DNA from: Microbacterium sp. Root53
GTDB taxonomy: Bacteria; Actinomycetota; Actinomycetes; Actinomycetales; Microbacteriaceae
DNA: 64,000 nt
Direction: 5' to 3'
Assembly (NCBI RefSeq): GCF_001426925.1
Contig: NZ_LMFR01000005.1
Span: 1 to 64,000, forward strand
Shown piece by piece: positions 46,605-54,511 of the stretch. The stretch's first letter is position 1. Each line of letters starts with the position of its first letter. The notes beneath the pieces are model-generated. The model ran no database searches and had not been told where the DNA came from. It saw only the letters and a program-made list of their open reading frames with translations. Both the position numbers and the translations under genes were made by a program.

Positions 46605-47705
46605 TCAACCGCGCGATTCGCCGATCGTCGCCGCGGCCGCCGCCGCGATCACCGCGTCGATGGATCCCGTCTCCTGGTGCACCGCCCGCAGCCGGTCCGA
46701 GCCCGTGCCTCGTCGCAGGATGTCCGCGACGCCGCACTCCACGAAATCCTCGTCGCCGTTGCGCCGCAGCTCGGGGCGCACGGTGTCGATCATCCGCGCG
46801 ATCACGTCTCGTGCCGCGCACGGACGCCCGGTCGTGGGATCGACGAGCCGGTCGGTCACGCCGTGCCGGGCGGCCTGCCACGACGCGAGCCGGATCACCG
46901 GGGTCGGCACGTCCGGCGGCGGCACGCCGCGCCGCCACTCGTCCGCCGCGTGGTCGACCAGCGCGCGGATGAGGCAGGCCAGCGTGGCGCCGTCCTCGGC
47001 CGTGAGGCACACGTCCGCGATGCGCGTCTCGACCGTGTCGTGGCGGTGCGACAGGCGCGCGTCGAAGTAGAGCATGCCCGTGTCGAGGATCGCGCCCGTG
47101 TCGACCAGCGCCCGCTCCAGCGCGCGGTACGCCTCGACCGATCCGAACACGTCGTTGGGGCCCGCGGTCGGCCAGTGATGCCACACCACGAACCGGAAGC
47201 TCGCGTAGCCCGTGTCCTCGCCCTCGCGGAACGCGGAGTTCGCGGAGAGCGCCAGAAAGAGGGGCAGCCACACGCGGATGCGGTCGAGCACCGCGACGCC
47301 CTCATCTGGGCTGTCTATGCCGGTGTGGACATGGAAGCCGCACTCGAGCGTCGCGCGGGCCATGCCGGCGTAGCCATCCTCGATGGCCTTGTACCGCTCC
47401 TTCACTGTGACGTGCGGGCGCACGCTCAGCGGCGAGGCAGCCAGGGCGATCGCCCGGCCTCCCTGTTCGCGGGCGAGCGCGTCGGCCGTGCGACGACCGT
47501 CCCGCATGCAGTGCAGGAGGTCGTCGCGCTCGGTGCAGGGCCGCGAGATGACCTCGATCATCTCCTGCTGCATCTCGGCCTCGAGCGTGAAGCCGCGGAT
47601 CGGCGCTTCGCCGGCCTTCCGGAGGATCGCGGGGGCGATCGCGCGCGGCACCCCGCTGCGCTCATCCACGAGCAGCAGCTCCTCCTCGACGCCGAACGTG
47701 CGCAT
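46605..47705 (-). CDS. YbdK-type carboxylate-amine ligase (glutamate-cysteine ligase 2 family)
   Basis: 366 residues. The GCS2 pattern is clear: MRTFGVEEELLLVDE (FGVEEE), FTLEAEMQQEMIEVISRPC, LAASPLSVRPHVTVKERYKA, HVHTGIDSPDEG and FRFVVWHHWPT. YbdK proteins have weak glutamate-cysteine ligase activity; in actinobacteria they may make ergothioneine precursors or other small dipeptides. The ATG 47705 is the family N-terminus. No ergothioneine genes are adjacent. Confidence 0.85.
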   Translation of the reverse strand: MRTFGVEEELLLVDERSGVPRAIAPAILRKAGEAPIRGFTLEAEMQQEMIEVISRPCTERDDLLHCMRDGRRTADALAREQGGRAIALAASPLSVRPHVTVKERYKAIEDGYAGMARATLECGFHVHTGIDSPDEGVAVLDRIRVWLPLFLALSANSAFREGEDTGYASFRFVVWHHWPTAGPNDVFGSVEAYRALERALVDTGAILDTGMLYFDARLSHRHDTVETRIADVCLTAEDGATLACLIRALVDHAADEWRRGVPPPDVPTPVIRLASWQAARHGVTDRLVDPTTGRPCAARDVIARMIDTVRPELRRNGDEDFVECGVADILRRGTGSDRLRAVHQETGSIDAVIAAAAAATIGESRG

Positions 47706-47809
47706 ACTCCACCATGCGCACGCCGCGGGCGCCGACGAAAGGCTCTTCCCCGCAGGGCCGCGCTCCGCTATAGACGCAGCGGCCCGCTCATCGGGATGAA
47801 CCGGACCGA

Positions 47810-47830
47810 GAACCTGCCGGTCAACAGCCG
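47810..47830. repeat. tRNA-Asn anticodon-arm-like fragment next to the CAU tRNA
   Basis: These 21 bases match the anticodon arm of the tRNA-Asn gene at 53578-53598 with one mismatch (GAACCTGCCGG, then TC for TT, then AACAGCCG). They lie directly downstream of the 3' end of the CAU tRNA. The rest of a tRNA-Asn is absent, so this is a remnant or a chance match. Confidence 0.4.
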
Positions 47831-47837
47831 AGCGGTG

Positions 47838-47915
47838 TGGTGGGGCGGGTGGGACTCGAACCCACGCATCGTCGGGTTATGAGCCCGCTGCCTTGACCAT
47901 CTTGGCCACCGCCCC
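47838..47915 (-). tRNA. tRNA with CAU anticodon (Met or Ile2)
   Basis: 75 nucleotides plus an encoded CCA (47838-47840). Acceptor GGGGCGG pairs with CCGCCCC, the T arm is GTGGG/CCCAC with loop TTCGAGT, and the anticodon loop is CTCATAA. The D arm (GCC/GGC) is short, the anticodon stem has a mismatch at its top pair (G-A) and the variable loop has six bases. A CAU tRNA can be elongator Met or, with lysidine, Ile2; I cannot decide from sequence. It is not the initiator type. Confidence 0.85.
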
Positions 47916-47969
47916 GTGTGGATACGAGCCTAACGCGGAGCGGCGCGACCGCCTGCGCGCCGAGGGGTG

Positions 47970-48164
47970 TCAGCGGCGACGCCCGCGCCCGATCGACCTC
48001 GTGAACCAGCCCTCGGTGGCGATCGCCTGTTCGACCGTGCCGCCGGCCATGTATCCCGCTGCGAGTCCAGAGAAGCTCGCGAAGCAGTCGTCGCAGAGGG
48101 TCCTGGTGGCCGTCTTTCTTCCCGGTCCGGGGAAGCGCTTGCGGCATTGATCGCACGTGGCCAT
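47970..48164 (-). CDS. Small zinc-ribbon protein
   Basis: 64 residues. MATCDQCRKRFPGPGRKTAT followed by TLCDDCFASF gives two CxxC pairs 18 residues apart, enough for a zinc knuckle. A Gly/Ala-rich helix and a basic tail (GRGRRR) follow. The small size, Cys pattern and basic end suggest nucleic-acid or protein binding, but no role is known. It lies downstream of the DMT transporter on the same strand, 75 bases after it. Confidence 0.72.
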   Translation of the reverse strand: MATCDQCRKRFPGPGRKTATRTLCDDCFASFSGLAAGYMAGGTVEQAIATEGWFTRSIGRGRRR

Positions 48165-48238
48165 GCGGTCACTCTCGCAGACGCGCCGGGAGGCGCACAA
48201 CGGCCGCGCCGCCATGGGAACAGCCGCCGGATGTCGCT

Positions 48239-49354
48239 CTAGCGCGATGCGTCGTCGGACTCGTCGTCCGGCGGCATGCGCCGGGTCAGGAGGTCGTCCG
48301 GATCCCGCATCGCGCGCAGCTCGTCGAGCGCCGTCGCGCCCCGCTGATCCCCCGTCTGACGGGCGGCCCGGTCGATGCCCTCGTCGCGGCCGCGGGCGAT
48401 CCCGAGCTCCTGGCTCTCGCTGACGACCTGCGGGTGGTGCCGTGCGAGCAGGAACACGCCGTAGGAGGCGATCGCGCCCGCGATCACGAACACGACCAGC
48501 GCCCACACGGGCGCGTGCGAGGCCTCGCCGAGCACGATGGCGCCGATCAGGACCGCGACGATGGGGTCGATCACGGTCAGGCCTGCGATCACGAGGTCCG
48601 GCGGCCCGGACGAGTAGGCCGTCTGCACGAAGTACCCGCCTGCTGCGGCCGCGGCGAGCAGCGCCACCAGGCACACGATCGTGATCCATTCGAAGTCGCC
48701 GGACTTGATCCGGACGATCACGACCTTCGCGAGCGTGGCGACGAAGCCGTAGAGCACGCCAGCGGCGGAGATGTAGAACAGGGCGCTCATCCTGTGGCGC
48801 AGCATGACCCACGTGGTGATGAGCAGGATCGTCACGATCAGAAGGATCGCCAGCACCGTGAGCAGCTCGAAGTCGCTCAGCGGCCGCTCGGTCGCGTACA
48901 GGGCGGCGACGATCACGAACAGGAAGATGCCGCCCACGCACAGACCGATGGACCCGAGCGATGCGCGCGTGGGGATGTGGCCGGTCATCTGCGCGTTCAG
49001 GAGCGTCGTGATCACCAGCGACACCGCGCCGAGCGGCTGCACCACGATGAGCGGCGCGACCGAGAGGGCGCTGAGCTGACAGATGATCGCGACGGCCAGC
49101 AGGATCGTGCCTATCACCCAGGACGGACGCGTGAGCAGGCGCCAGAGGTGCGAGATTCCGAGACCCGTCTCGCCCGTCTCGCCCGAGATGCGCTCGACCT
49201 TGCGAACGCCTTGGCTCTGATACTGCGCGCCGAGCGACATGAACACCGCGCCCGCGAGCGCGAGCGGGATGCCGAGCAGCAGCCCGGGGTTCTGGAACGC
49301 TCCGACGAGCACCTCGCCGACGCCGTCCACTCCGGCCAGAGTCCCCCACTGCAC
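48239..49354 (-). CDS. DMT-superfamily (EamA-like) permease
   Basis: 371 residues with about nine to ten hydrophobic segments, for example LLGIPLALAGAVFMSLGAQY, GTILLAVAIICQLSALSVAP and FEWITIVCLVALLAAAAAGG. The paired halves and LIVVQPLGAVSLVITTLLNA fit the DMT/EamA group, and a charged C-terminal tail of about 55 residues extends into the cytoplasm. Substrate unknown. The start is GTG 49354, divergent from def. Confidence 0.82.
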   Translation of the reverse strand: MQWGTLAGVDGVGEVLVGAFQNPGLLLGIPLALAGAVFMSLGAQYQSQGVRKVERISGETGETGLGISHLWRLLTRPSWVIGTILLAVAIICQLSALSVAPLIVVQPLGAVSLVITTLLNAQMTGHIPTRASLGSIGLCVGGIFLFVIVAALYATERPLSDFELLTVLAILLIVTILLITTWVMLRHRMSALFYISAAGVLYGFVATLAKVVIVRIKSGDFEWITIVCLVALLAAAAAGGYFVQTAYSSGPPDLVIAGLTVIDPIVAVLIGAIVLGEASHAPVWALVVFVIAGAIASYGVFLLARHHPQVVSESQELGIARGRDEGIDRAARQTGDQRGATALDELRAMRDPDDLLTRRMPPDDESDDASR

Positions 49355-49383
49355 GGTCCCACGGTACCCGCCGACCCCCGCAT

Positions 49384-49389
49384 TACGCT
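49384..49389 (+). promoter_or_regulatory. -10 element (TACGCT) six bases before def
   Basis: TACGCT, six bases (GGAGGC) and ATG 49396. The GGAGG is too close to the ATG to be an effective Shine-Dalgarno sequence. Leaderless expression is inferred. Confidence 0.5.
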
Positions 49390-49395
49390 GGAGGC

Positions 49396-49962
49396 ATGGC
49401 CGTGCTCCCGATCCGCATCATGGGCGATCCCGTCCTCCACGCTCCCGCATCCCCCGTCGAGGAGATCACGGACGAGATCCGCGCACTGGTCGCGGACATG
49501 TTCGAGACCATGGATGCCGCCCCCGGGGTCGGGCTGGCCGCGCCGCAGGTCGGCGTCCCGCTGCGGATCTTCACGTACTCGTACGAGGACGACGAGGGCG
49601 CGCCGTGGCGCGGGGTCATCCTGAACCCCGAACTCTGGATGACGCCGCTCGTCCCGGGCGAGCCGGACGAGGATGAGGAGTCCGAGGGGTGCCTGTCGTT
49701 CCCCGGGGAGCGGTTCGCGCTGCGCCGCTCGGAGCGGGTCGTCGTGACGGGCACCGACCTCGACGGCGAGTCCGTCCGCATCGAGGTCGACGGCTGGCGC
49801 GCCCGCATCATGCAGCACGAGTTCGATCACCTGGACGGCGTGCTGTACATCGACCGGCTCACCGGATCGGACGCGAAGCTGGTGGCGAAGATCGCGCGCA
49901 AGCGCGGATGGGGACGCCCGGGCGCCAGCTGGATGCCGGGCATCGACGACCTCGAGAGCTGA
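49396..49962 (+). CDS. def: Peptide deformylase
   Basis: 188 residues. It removes the formyl group from nascent proteins. The three conserved motifs are GVGLAAPQVGV (motif 1), EGCLSFPGE (motif 2, Cys metal ligand) and MQHEFDHLDGVLY (motif 3, HExxH metal site). The C-terminal extension is longer than in E. coli, as usual in actinobacteria. It is followed by two lipoprotein/cupin genes but with a 106-base gap. Confidence 0.95.
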   Translation: MAVLPIRIMGDPVLHAPASPVEEITDEIRALVADMFETMDAAPGVGLAAPQVGVPLRIFTYSYEDDEGAPWRGVILNPELWMTPLVPGEPDEDEESEGCLSFPGERFALRRSERVVVTGTDLDGESVRIEVDGWRARIMQHEFDHLDGVLYIDRLTGSDAKLVAKIARKRGWGRPGASWMPGIDDLES

Positions 49963-50068
49963 TCCGCCCGTTGGGCGGGGCCGGCGCTGGCACCGCCGCC
50001 GCGGACCGGTCTACTGTGAGCCGCAGAGGCGGCGGCACGCCTGCCCCGGACCCGATCGGAGGCGGACC

Positions 50069-50596
50069 ATGGTCCAGACGCACCGGGCGCGAACGATCGC
50101 GGCGGCGGGCATCCTGACGACGACGCTCGCGATCGGCGGCTGTGCGACGATCGGACAGCTGTTCGGCGGCGGAGCGCCGCAGCGTGACGACGAGACCAAC
50201 CAGGTGACCGAGTCGGCGGACGTCGACGTGTTCCAGCTCCAGGTGGGCGATTGCCTGAGCCTCGGTGACGACAGCCAGTTGTCGTCGGCGTCGGTGGTCC
50301 CGTGCTCCGAGCCGCACACCGACGAGATCTACCACGAGTTCGAGCTGCCCGACGGCGACTGGCCCGGCGAGGAGGCGGTCCAGCAGGCCGCGGACGAGGG
50401 CTGCTACAAAGCGTTCGAGCCGTTCGTCGGCAAGGCCTACGAGGAGTCCGTTCTCGAGTACATCTACCTCACGCCGACCGAGGCCGGATGGACCGACACC
50501 GGCCTGCAGGACCGGCTCATCCAGTGCGTCGTCTATGAGCCGGGCGATGGCGCCCCGGTCGAGATCGAAGGGTCCCTCGAGGGATCCGCCCGCTGA
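50069..50596 (+). CDS. Septum formation-like lipoprotein
   Basis: 175 residues. The N-terminus MVQTHRARTIAAAGILTTTL and lipobox IGGC make Cys25 the lipid anchor. The rest matches the septum-formation family (PF13845): FQLQVGDCLSLGD, VPCSEPHTDEIYHEFELPDG and DRLIQCVVYEP, with the paired Cys of CLSL and VPC forming a probable disulfide. The family is extracellular and found in actinobacteria next to cell-envelope genes; its function is unclear. The cupin gene follows after 29 bases. Confidence 0.82.
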   Translation: MVQTHRARTIAAAGILTTTLAIGGCATIGQLFGGGAPQRDDETNQVTESADVDVFQLQVGDCLSLGDDSQLSSASVVPCSEPHTDEIYHEFELPDGDWPGEEAVQQAADEGCYKAFEPFVGKAYEESVLEYIYLTPTEAGWTDTGLQDRLIQCVVYEPGDGAPVEIEGSLEGSAR

Positions 50597-50625
50597 AGCC
50601 GCAACGACAGGAGGGATCCGCCGCC

Positions 50626-51102
50626 ATGACCATCGAGGACAACGGCCCACGTCCGAACGCGTTCGACATCGAGACCGCCACCATCGAGAACGACACCTAC
50701 CGGACGGTCGCGTGGACCGGCCGCTACCTGCAGGTGACGCTCATGTCGATCCCCGTCGGCGAGTCGATCGGCCTCGAGGCGCATCCCGAGACCGACCAGT
50801 TCCTGCGCATCGACGCGGGCCGCGGACGGTGCGTCATGGGGCCGGCCGAGGACCGGCTCGACTTCGAGCAGGACGTCGAGGACGGCTGGTCGATCCAGGT
50901 GCCGGCCGGCACGTGGCACGACGTCATCAACACGGGTGACGAGCCGCTGCGGCTCTACACCGTCTACGCGCCGGTGCATCACGCGAGCGGAATCGTGCAG
51001 GAGACGAGCGAGGACGCCGAGCGCGACGAGTCCTCGGGCGCCGACGAGCCGCCCGCCTGGACCGTGCAGCCCTCCGAGGACGCGCCGGATCAGCACGCCT
51101 GA
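50626..51102 (+). CDS. Cupin-domain protein
   Basis: 158 residues with one cupin barrel: YLQVTLMSIPVGESIGLEAH, PETDQFLRIDAGRGRCVMGP and WSIQVPAGTWHDVINTGDEP, so the first motif supplies His and Glu-type ligands and the second the His of PAGTWHDV. A disordered acidic tail follows. Cupins bind metals or small ligands; the role is unknown. AGGAGGGA precedes the ATG, and the gene is probably co-transcribed with the lipoprotein. Confidence 0.84.
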   Translation: MTIEDNGPRPNAFDIETATIENDTYRTVAWTGRYLQVTLMSIPVGESIGLEAHPETDQFLRIDAGRGRCVMGPAEDRLDFEQDVEDGWSIQVPAGTWHDVINTGDEPLRLYTVYAPVHHASGIVQETSEDAERDESSGADEPPAWTVQPSEDAPDQHA

Positions 51103-51123
51103 CGCGGGTTCACCCTCCGCCCC

Positions 51124-51163
51124 GGTCGTTGAGCGGAGGGGCGCCAGCGCCGGAGTCGAAACG
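51124..51163. repeat. Extragenic repeat of the GGTCGTTGAGCG...GTCGAAACG type
   Basis: GGTCGTTGAGCGGAGG at 51124 leads to GTCGAAACG at 51163 with GC-rich inverted structure between. I recognise this as resembling an extragenic repeat common in Microbacteriaceae genomes. It is the only copy I found in the window. Confidence 0.4.
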
Positions 51164-51302
51164 TCACCGAGCCTCCCCTCCGGGCCGCGCCCTTCGTCCA
51201 CAGGATGCGCGTTCGCGGAGTTATCCACTGAAGTTGCGGTTTTCACTTTGGACCTGGGATTCCCGGGGTCCGGATGTCGGTGGCCCGGAGGATGATCGGG
51301 GT

Positions 51303-52718
51303 ATGACGTTCCTCGATGACTTCCAGGCGCATGTGGACGCGATCGCCACGCTCGTGCCCTCGGACGTCGCGCAGGTCGCAGCGATGTCGGATGACGATGC
51401 GCTGCGGTTCATGGACCTGTCGGCCGCGTTGCGCAAACACGGCGACCGGTTCAGTGTGATCGCGGCCGGGGTGGTCGCTTCGCGGTCCTCGCGGGATGCC
51501 GGCCATGGCGGGCTGGCGCAGGGGCGCGGGCACCGGAACGCGGTCGCGCTGGTGCAGGAGGTGGCCGGGACCTCGCGCGGCGAAGCAGCGCGGCAGGTGC
51601 GGCTGGGGCAGTCGCTGCTCGAGACCGCACAGACGGAGGGGCCGGATGTCGCCGACGCACCGGATGTGCCCGTCGCCGTGCCGTGGCATGCGCCGCTGGA
51701 CCGCGCGCTCCTCGACGGCGCGCTGACCTCGGCTCAGATGGATGCCATCACCCGCGGGCTGGGCGCCCCGCCGGAAGGAGCCGAGGAGGCGTGGCGGCTC
51801 GCCGCCGAACAGCTGGTCACGGCGGTGTCGGAGTACACGGTCGAGGACCTCGCAGCCACGGCACGGGCAGTGCGGGACCGGCTGGACCCCGAGGGGGCGG
51901 AAGAGAGGTTCCTGGCCCGGTACGAGGCACGCGGGTTCCGGATGTGGACCGACGCCCACGGCGGCAAACACGCCCGCTTGGACTTCGACGACGAAGGCGC
52001 CGCGTGGGTGCAGTCCCTCATCGCCGCCGGGCTCCGACCCCGACTCGGCGGACCCCGCTTCGTCGACAGCGAGGAGGCCGCGAAGGCGCAGTCGCTGGTG
52101 GAGGACCCGCGCTCGAACGAGCAGCTCCAGTACGACCTGCTCATGGATGCGCTCCGGGCCGGCGCGCTCGCCGATGCCGAGCAGGTGTTCGGCGCGCGGC
52201 AGCCCGGGGTGCGGCTCGTGTCGGTGCTCGAGGACAGCAAGCCCGGGCCCGGGCACACCGAGGACGGCGGGCACTCCCTGCCCGCCCCCGCGATCGAGCA
52301 GGCCATCTGCAACACCGGGTACACCCCCGTGACCGTCGACGCGTGCGGGAACCCGCTCGACGTCGGCCGGGAACAGCGCCTGTTCACCCCGAAACAGCGC
52401 ATCGCCCTCGCCGTCCGCGACGGCGGATGCATGTGGCACGGCTGCGGCATGCCCGCCTCCTACTGCGAAGCCCACCACGACCGGGGCATACTCCTCTGTC
52501 GGTTCCATCACATGAACCTGCACCACCACGGACACCGCATCACCCGAGAGCGGGGCGGGCCGTTCGTCCTGCACCCACCCGGCGGGGAACCGGTTCCCCT
52601 CCATTCCAGATCACCGCTGCGATGGATGTGGGACCCACCACCGAGGGCAGTTCAGTCGCCAGGCCTGTCGGCCGCGATCGCCGCGACAGCCTCGATCTCG
52701 ACGAGCTGGTCCTCGTAG
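51303..52718 (+). CDS. DUF222 / HNH protein, HNH motif shortened; 3' end runs into a RidA remnant
   Basis: 471 residues. The DUF222 helical region fills most of the protein, with DDDALRFMDLSAALRKHGDR near the start. The HNH part reads CMWHGCGMPASYCEAHHDRG and then LLCRFHHMNLHHH. Between the HH and the next LC there are only 5 residues, where the family member at 3784 has about 17, so the loop of the zinc-beta-beta-alpha fold is missing. The last 24 residues, after WMWDPPPRA, are translated from DNA that is antisense to a RidA gene fragment. The protein may be inactive. Confidence 0.75.
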   Translation: MTFLDDFQAHVDAIATLVPSDVAQVAAMSDDDALRFMDLSAALRKHGDRFSVIAAGVVASRSSRDAGHGGLAQGRGHRNAVALVQEVAGTSRGEAARQVRLGQSLLETAQTEGPDVADAPDVPVAVPWHAPLDRALLDGALTSAQMDAITRGLGAPPEGAEEAWRLAAEQLVTAVSEYTVEDLAATARAVRDRLDPEGAEERFLARYEARGFRMWTDAHGGKHARLDFDDEGAAWVQSLIAAGLRPRLGGPRFVDSEEAAKAQSLVEDPRSNEQLQYDLLMDALRAGALADAEQVFGARQPGVRLVSVLEDSKPGPGHTEDGGHSLPAPAIEQAICNTGYTPVTVDACGNPLDVGREQRLFTPKQRIALAVRDGGCMWHGCGMPASYCEAHHDRGILLCRFHHMNLHHHGHRITRERGGPFVLHPPGGEPVPLHSRSPLRWMWDPPPRAVQSPGLSAAIAATASISTSWSS

Positions 52719-52830
52719 CCCAGCACGGTCACGCCCACCAGTGCGCTCGGCACGTCGTGATCGCCGAACGCGTCCTGGCCACGTCCGTGATCGTCGCCTC
52801 CGCGGCGCGCACCGCTCAGGCCCAGGCCCC
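52652..52830 (-). pseudogene. RidA/YjgF-family remnant
   Basis: The minus strand encodes a C-terminal RidA-like end, AFGDHDVPSALVGVTVLG followed by YEDQLVEIEAVAAI and a TGA at 52652. Upstream in another frame is AVRAAEATITDVARTR, which resembles the preceding RidA helix, and a stop codon lies before that. The N-terminal half is absent and the join needs a frameshift. The 3' 67 bases overlap the HNH gene on the other strand. Confidence 0.6.
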
Positions 52831-52877
52831 GCAGACATCGCGGCGAGACGCCCAGCGGCCGCGGGCCGCGGCATCCG

Positions 52878-53429
52878 TCATCGCAGGAAGTCGGCGGGGT
52901 CGAACTCCTCGATGGGGATGACGCGCACGCGCGGCAGCGGAGCGTCGAATGCACGGGCGTCGTACTCGAGGTCGAACAGCTCGAGTCCCGGGATGCCGGA
53001 GAACTCAGCGCTGCGGAACTCATGGAAAGCGAGCACGCCGACGCGCCGATCGCCGACGAGCCGCGCGACGTCGTCGACGAAGTCGCGGTCGTGGCTGACG
53101 AGGACCACGTCACCCTCGCGGTCGGCGAGCGCGCGCAGGGTGCGCTGGATGCCGATGTCCACGACCTTCGCGTCAGCCGCGCCGGACAGCGGAACCGGCT
53201 GGTAACCGAGAGCGAGCAGCGCCTGAACGAAGGGCATGGGCAGATTCGTGCTGGCGTTCAGGAAGAAGAGTCCGTTGGCTGGGTTGCCCCACCGTTCCGC
53301 GACGAATGTGAGCAGGCGGTCCCACCGCGGTCGCTCGTCGGGCTGCGGCCGACGCCCCAGAATCGAGCCGCCGAGGGTTGCGTCGATGTTCTCGCCGTCG
53401 ACCAGGACCCAGGTCCTGCGTTCCGCCAC
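52878..53429 (-). CDS. NYN-domain (PIN-like) nuclease
   Basis: 183 residues. The Nedd4-BP1/YacP-type nuclease fold is shown by TWVLVDGENIDATLGGSIL, with the first Asp, GNPANGLFFLNASTN, AKVVDIGIQRTLRAL and VVLVSHDRDFVDDVARLVGD, where SHDRDF supplies the second acidic pair. It is expected to cleave or process RNA. GTG 53429 with GGGGGA eight bases upstream is chosen over a longer in-frame start at 53576 that would enter the tRNA region. It lies just downstream of tRNA-Asn. Confidence 0.85.
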   Translation of the reverse strand: MAERRTWVLVDGENIDATLGGSILGRRPQPDERPRWDRLLTFVAERWGNPANGLFFLNASTNLPMPFVQALLALGYQPVPLSGAADAKVVDIGIQRTLRALADREGDVVLVSHDRDFVDDVARLVGDRRVGVLAFHEFRSAEFSGIPGLELFDLEYDARAFDAPLPRVRVIPIEEFDPADFLR

Positions 53430-53515
53430 TGGCCATCCCCCGTTCGTCCGACGGCCGGAGGCCGCTGACCCCGACCGTAGCAGGGTGCCACGGGCCGCGG
53501 CATGAGCACAGACGA

Positions 53516-53546
53516 CGAAAGCCCCGTCGCGAGGACGGGGCTTTCG
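53516..53546 (-). terminator. Hairpin terminator downstream of tRNA-Asn
   Basis: CGAAAGCCCCGTC (53516-53528) pairs perfectly with GACGGGGCTTTCG (53534-53546) around GCGAG. It lies four bases beyond the CCA of tRNA-Asn on the minus strand. Confidence 0.75.
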
Positions 53547-53549
53547 GAG

Positions 53550-53625
53550 TGGCTCCCCGGCTTGGACTCGAACCAAGAACCTGCCGGTTAACAGCCGGCT
53601 GCTCTGCCAATTGAGCTACCGAGGA
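53550..53625 (-). tRNA. tRNA-Asn (anticodon GUU) with encoded CCA
   Basis: 73 nucleotides (53553-53625) plus CCA at 53550-53552. Acceptor TCCTCGG pairs with CCGGGGA, the anticodon stem CCGGC/GCCGG-type encloses CTGTTAA (anticodon GTT), and the T loop is TTCGAGT. A normal cloverleaf. Confidence 0.95.
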
Positions 53626-53680
53626 TCACTGTCGCCCGCATCGGGGCAACCAGACGATATTAGCAAACGCCGGAGCGTGC

Positions 53681-54463
53681 TCACGACACGGGCGTGCGCC
53701 CTGGCGTGTCGGGCGTCCACAGCACCTGTCCCCCGGCCGTCTGGGCGACGACATGCCCCGCGTGCAGGCGCAGCTGAGCTGCGCCGAGCTCCCGGATGAA
53801 TGCCTCGTCGTTGGTCGCGATCACCGCCGCCATGCCCCATTCGCGGCGGCGGCGCACGATCGCGTCGTAGACGACGTGCCGCACCTCGAGGTCGATGTTG
53901 GCGAGCGGCTCGTCCGCGACCAGCACGCGCGGATCCAGCACGAGCGCCCGGGCGAAGACCACGCGCTGACGCATGCCGGCGCTGAGCTCGAACGGGAACT
54001 TCTCGGCCGCGCCGAGGGGCAGGTGCATCTCGTCCAGCAGCGCCGCGACGCGCACGGCGACCGCCCGGGCGTTGACGCGCCGGTCGCGCGACGTGATCGG
54101 CTCGGCGATCGTCTCGCCGACCGTGAGCCGTGCGGGCAGGATGGCCGCGGCCCCCTGCGGCACGTGCCCCACGCGGTAGGTCAGCACCCGCCGGTCCCGG
54201 CCCTTGCGGCGCACGTCGATGCCGGTGACCTTCGCGCGCCCGCCCGACACCACGAGTGAGTCGTCCGTCACACCGGCCAGCACCGACAGCAGGCTGGACT
54301 TGCCCGATCCGGTGGGGCCCGACACGCACAGCGTCTCGCCCGCCGGGAGGGTGAACGTCACCCCGTCCACCGCCCGGGTCTCGGGACCGCGGCCGCGGCG
54401 GCTCACGCTCAGGTCGCTGCAGACGACTGCGTTGGCGGGGTCATCCGGGACGCGGAACATCAT
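53681..54463 (-). CDS. ABC transporter ATPase subunit without a permease partner nearby
   Basis: 260 residues. Walker A is VSGPTGSGKSSLLSVLAG, the signature is ELSAGMRQRVVFARAL and Walker B VLVADEPLANIDLEV, with LSAGMRQ as the ABC signature variant and the H-loop absent or shifted (IATNDEAF). It resembles the ATPases of peptide/nickel (Dpp/Opp) or lipoprotein-export type importers and exporters. There is no membrane subunit next to it. ATG 54463 is used; ATG 54460 is also possible. Confidence 0.85.
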   Translation of the reverse strand: MMFRVPDDPANAVVCSDLSVSRRGRGPETRAVDGVTFTLPAGETLCVSGPTGSGKSSLLSVLAGVTDDSLVVSGGRAKVTGIDVRRKGRDRRVLTYRVGHVPQGAAAILPARLTVGETIAEPITSRDRRVNARAVAVRVAALLDEMHLPLGAAEKFPFELSAGMRQRVVFARALVLDPRVLVADEPLANIDLEVRHVVYDAIVRRRREWGMAAVIATNDEAFIRELGAAQLRLHAGHVVAQTAGGQVLWTPDTPGRTPVS

Positions 54464-54511
54464 CCCATCCTGCCCGCCGCAGGGCGGCCGGGCCAGCACC
54501 AGTCCCGCTGG

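Noticed and set aside
49964-49978. Short hairpin after def (CCGCCC/GGGCGG)
   Set aside because: The loop is only three bases and the stem short, with no T-run; too weak to call a terminator.
51210-51240. A DnaA-box-like TTATCCACT and TCCACAGG near the second HNH gene
   Set aside because: Only one imperfect box is present, with no cluster or AT-rich element; not an origin.
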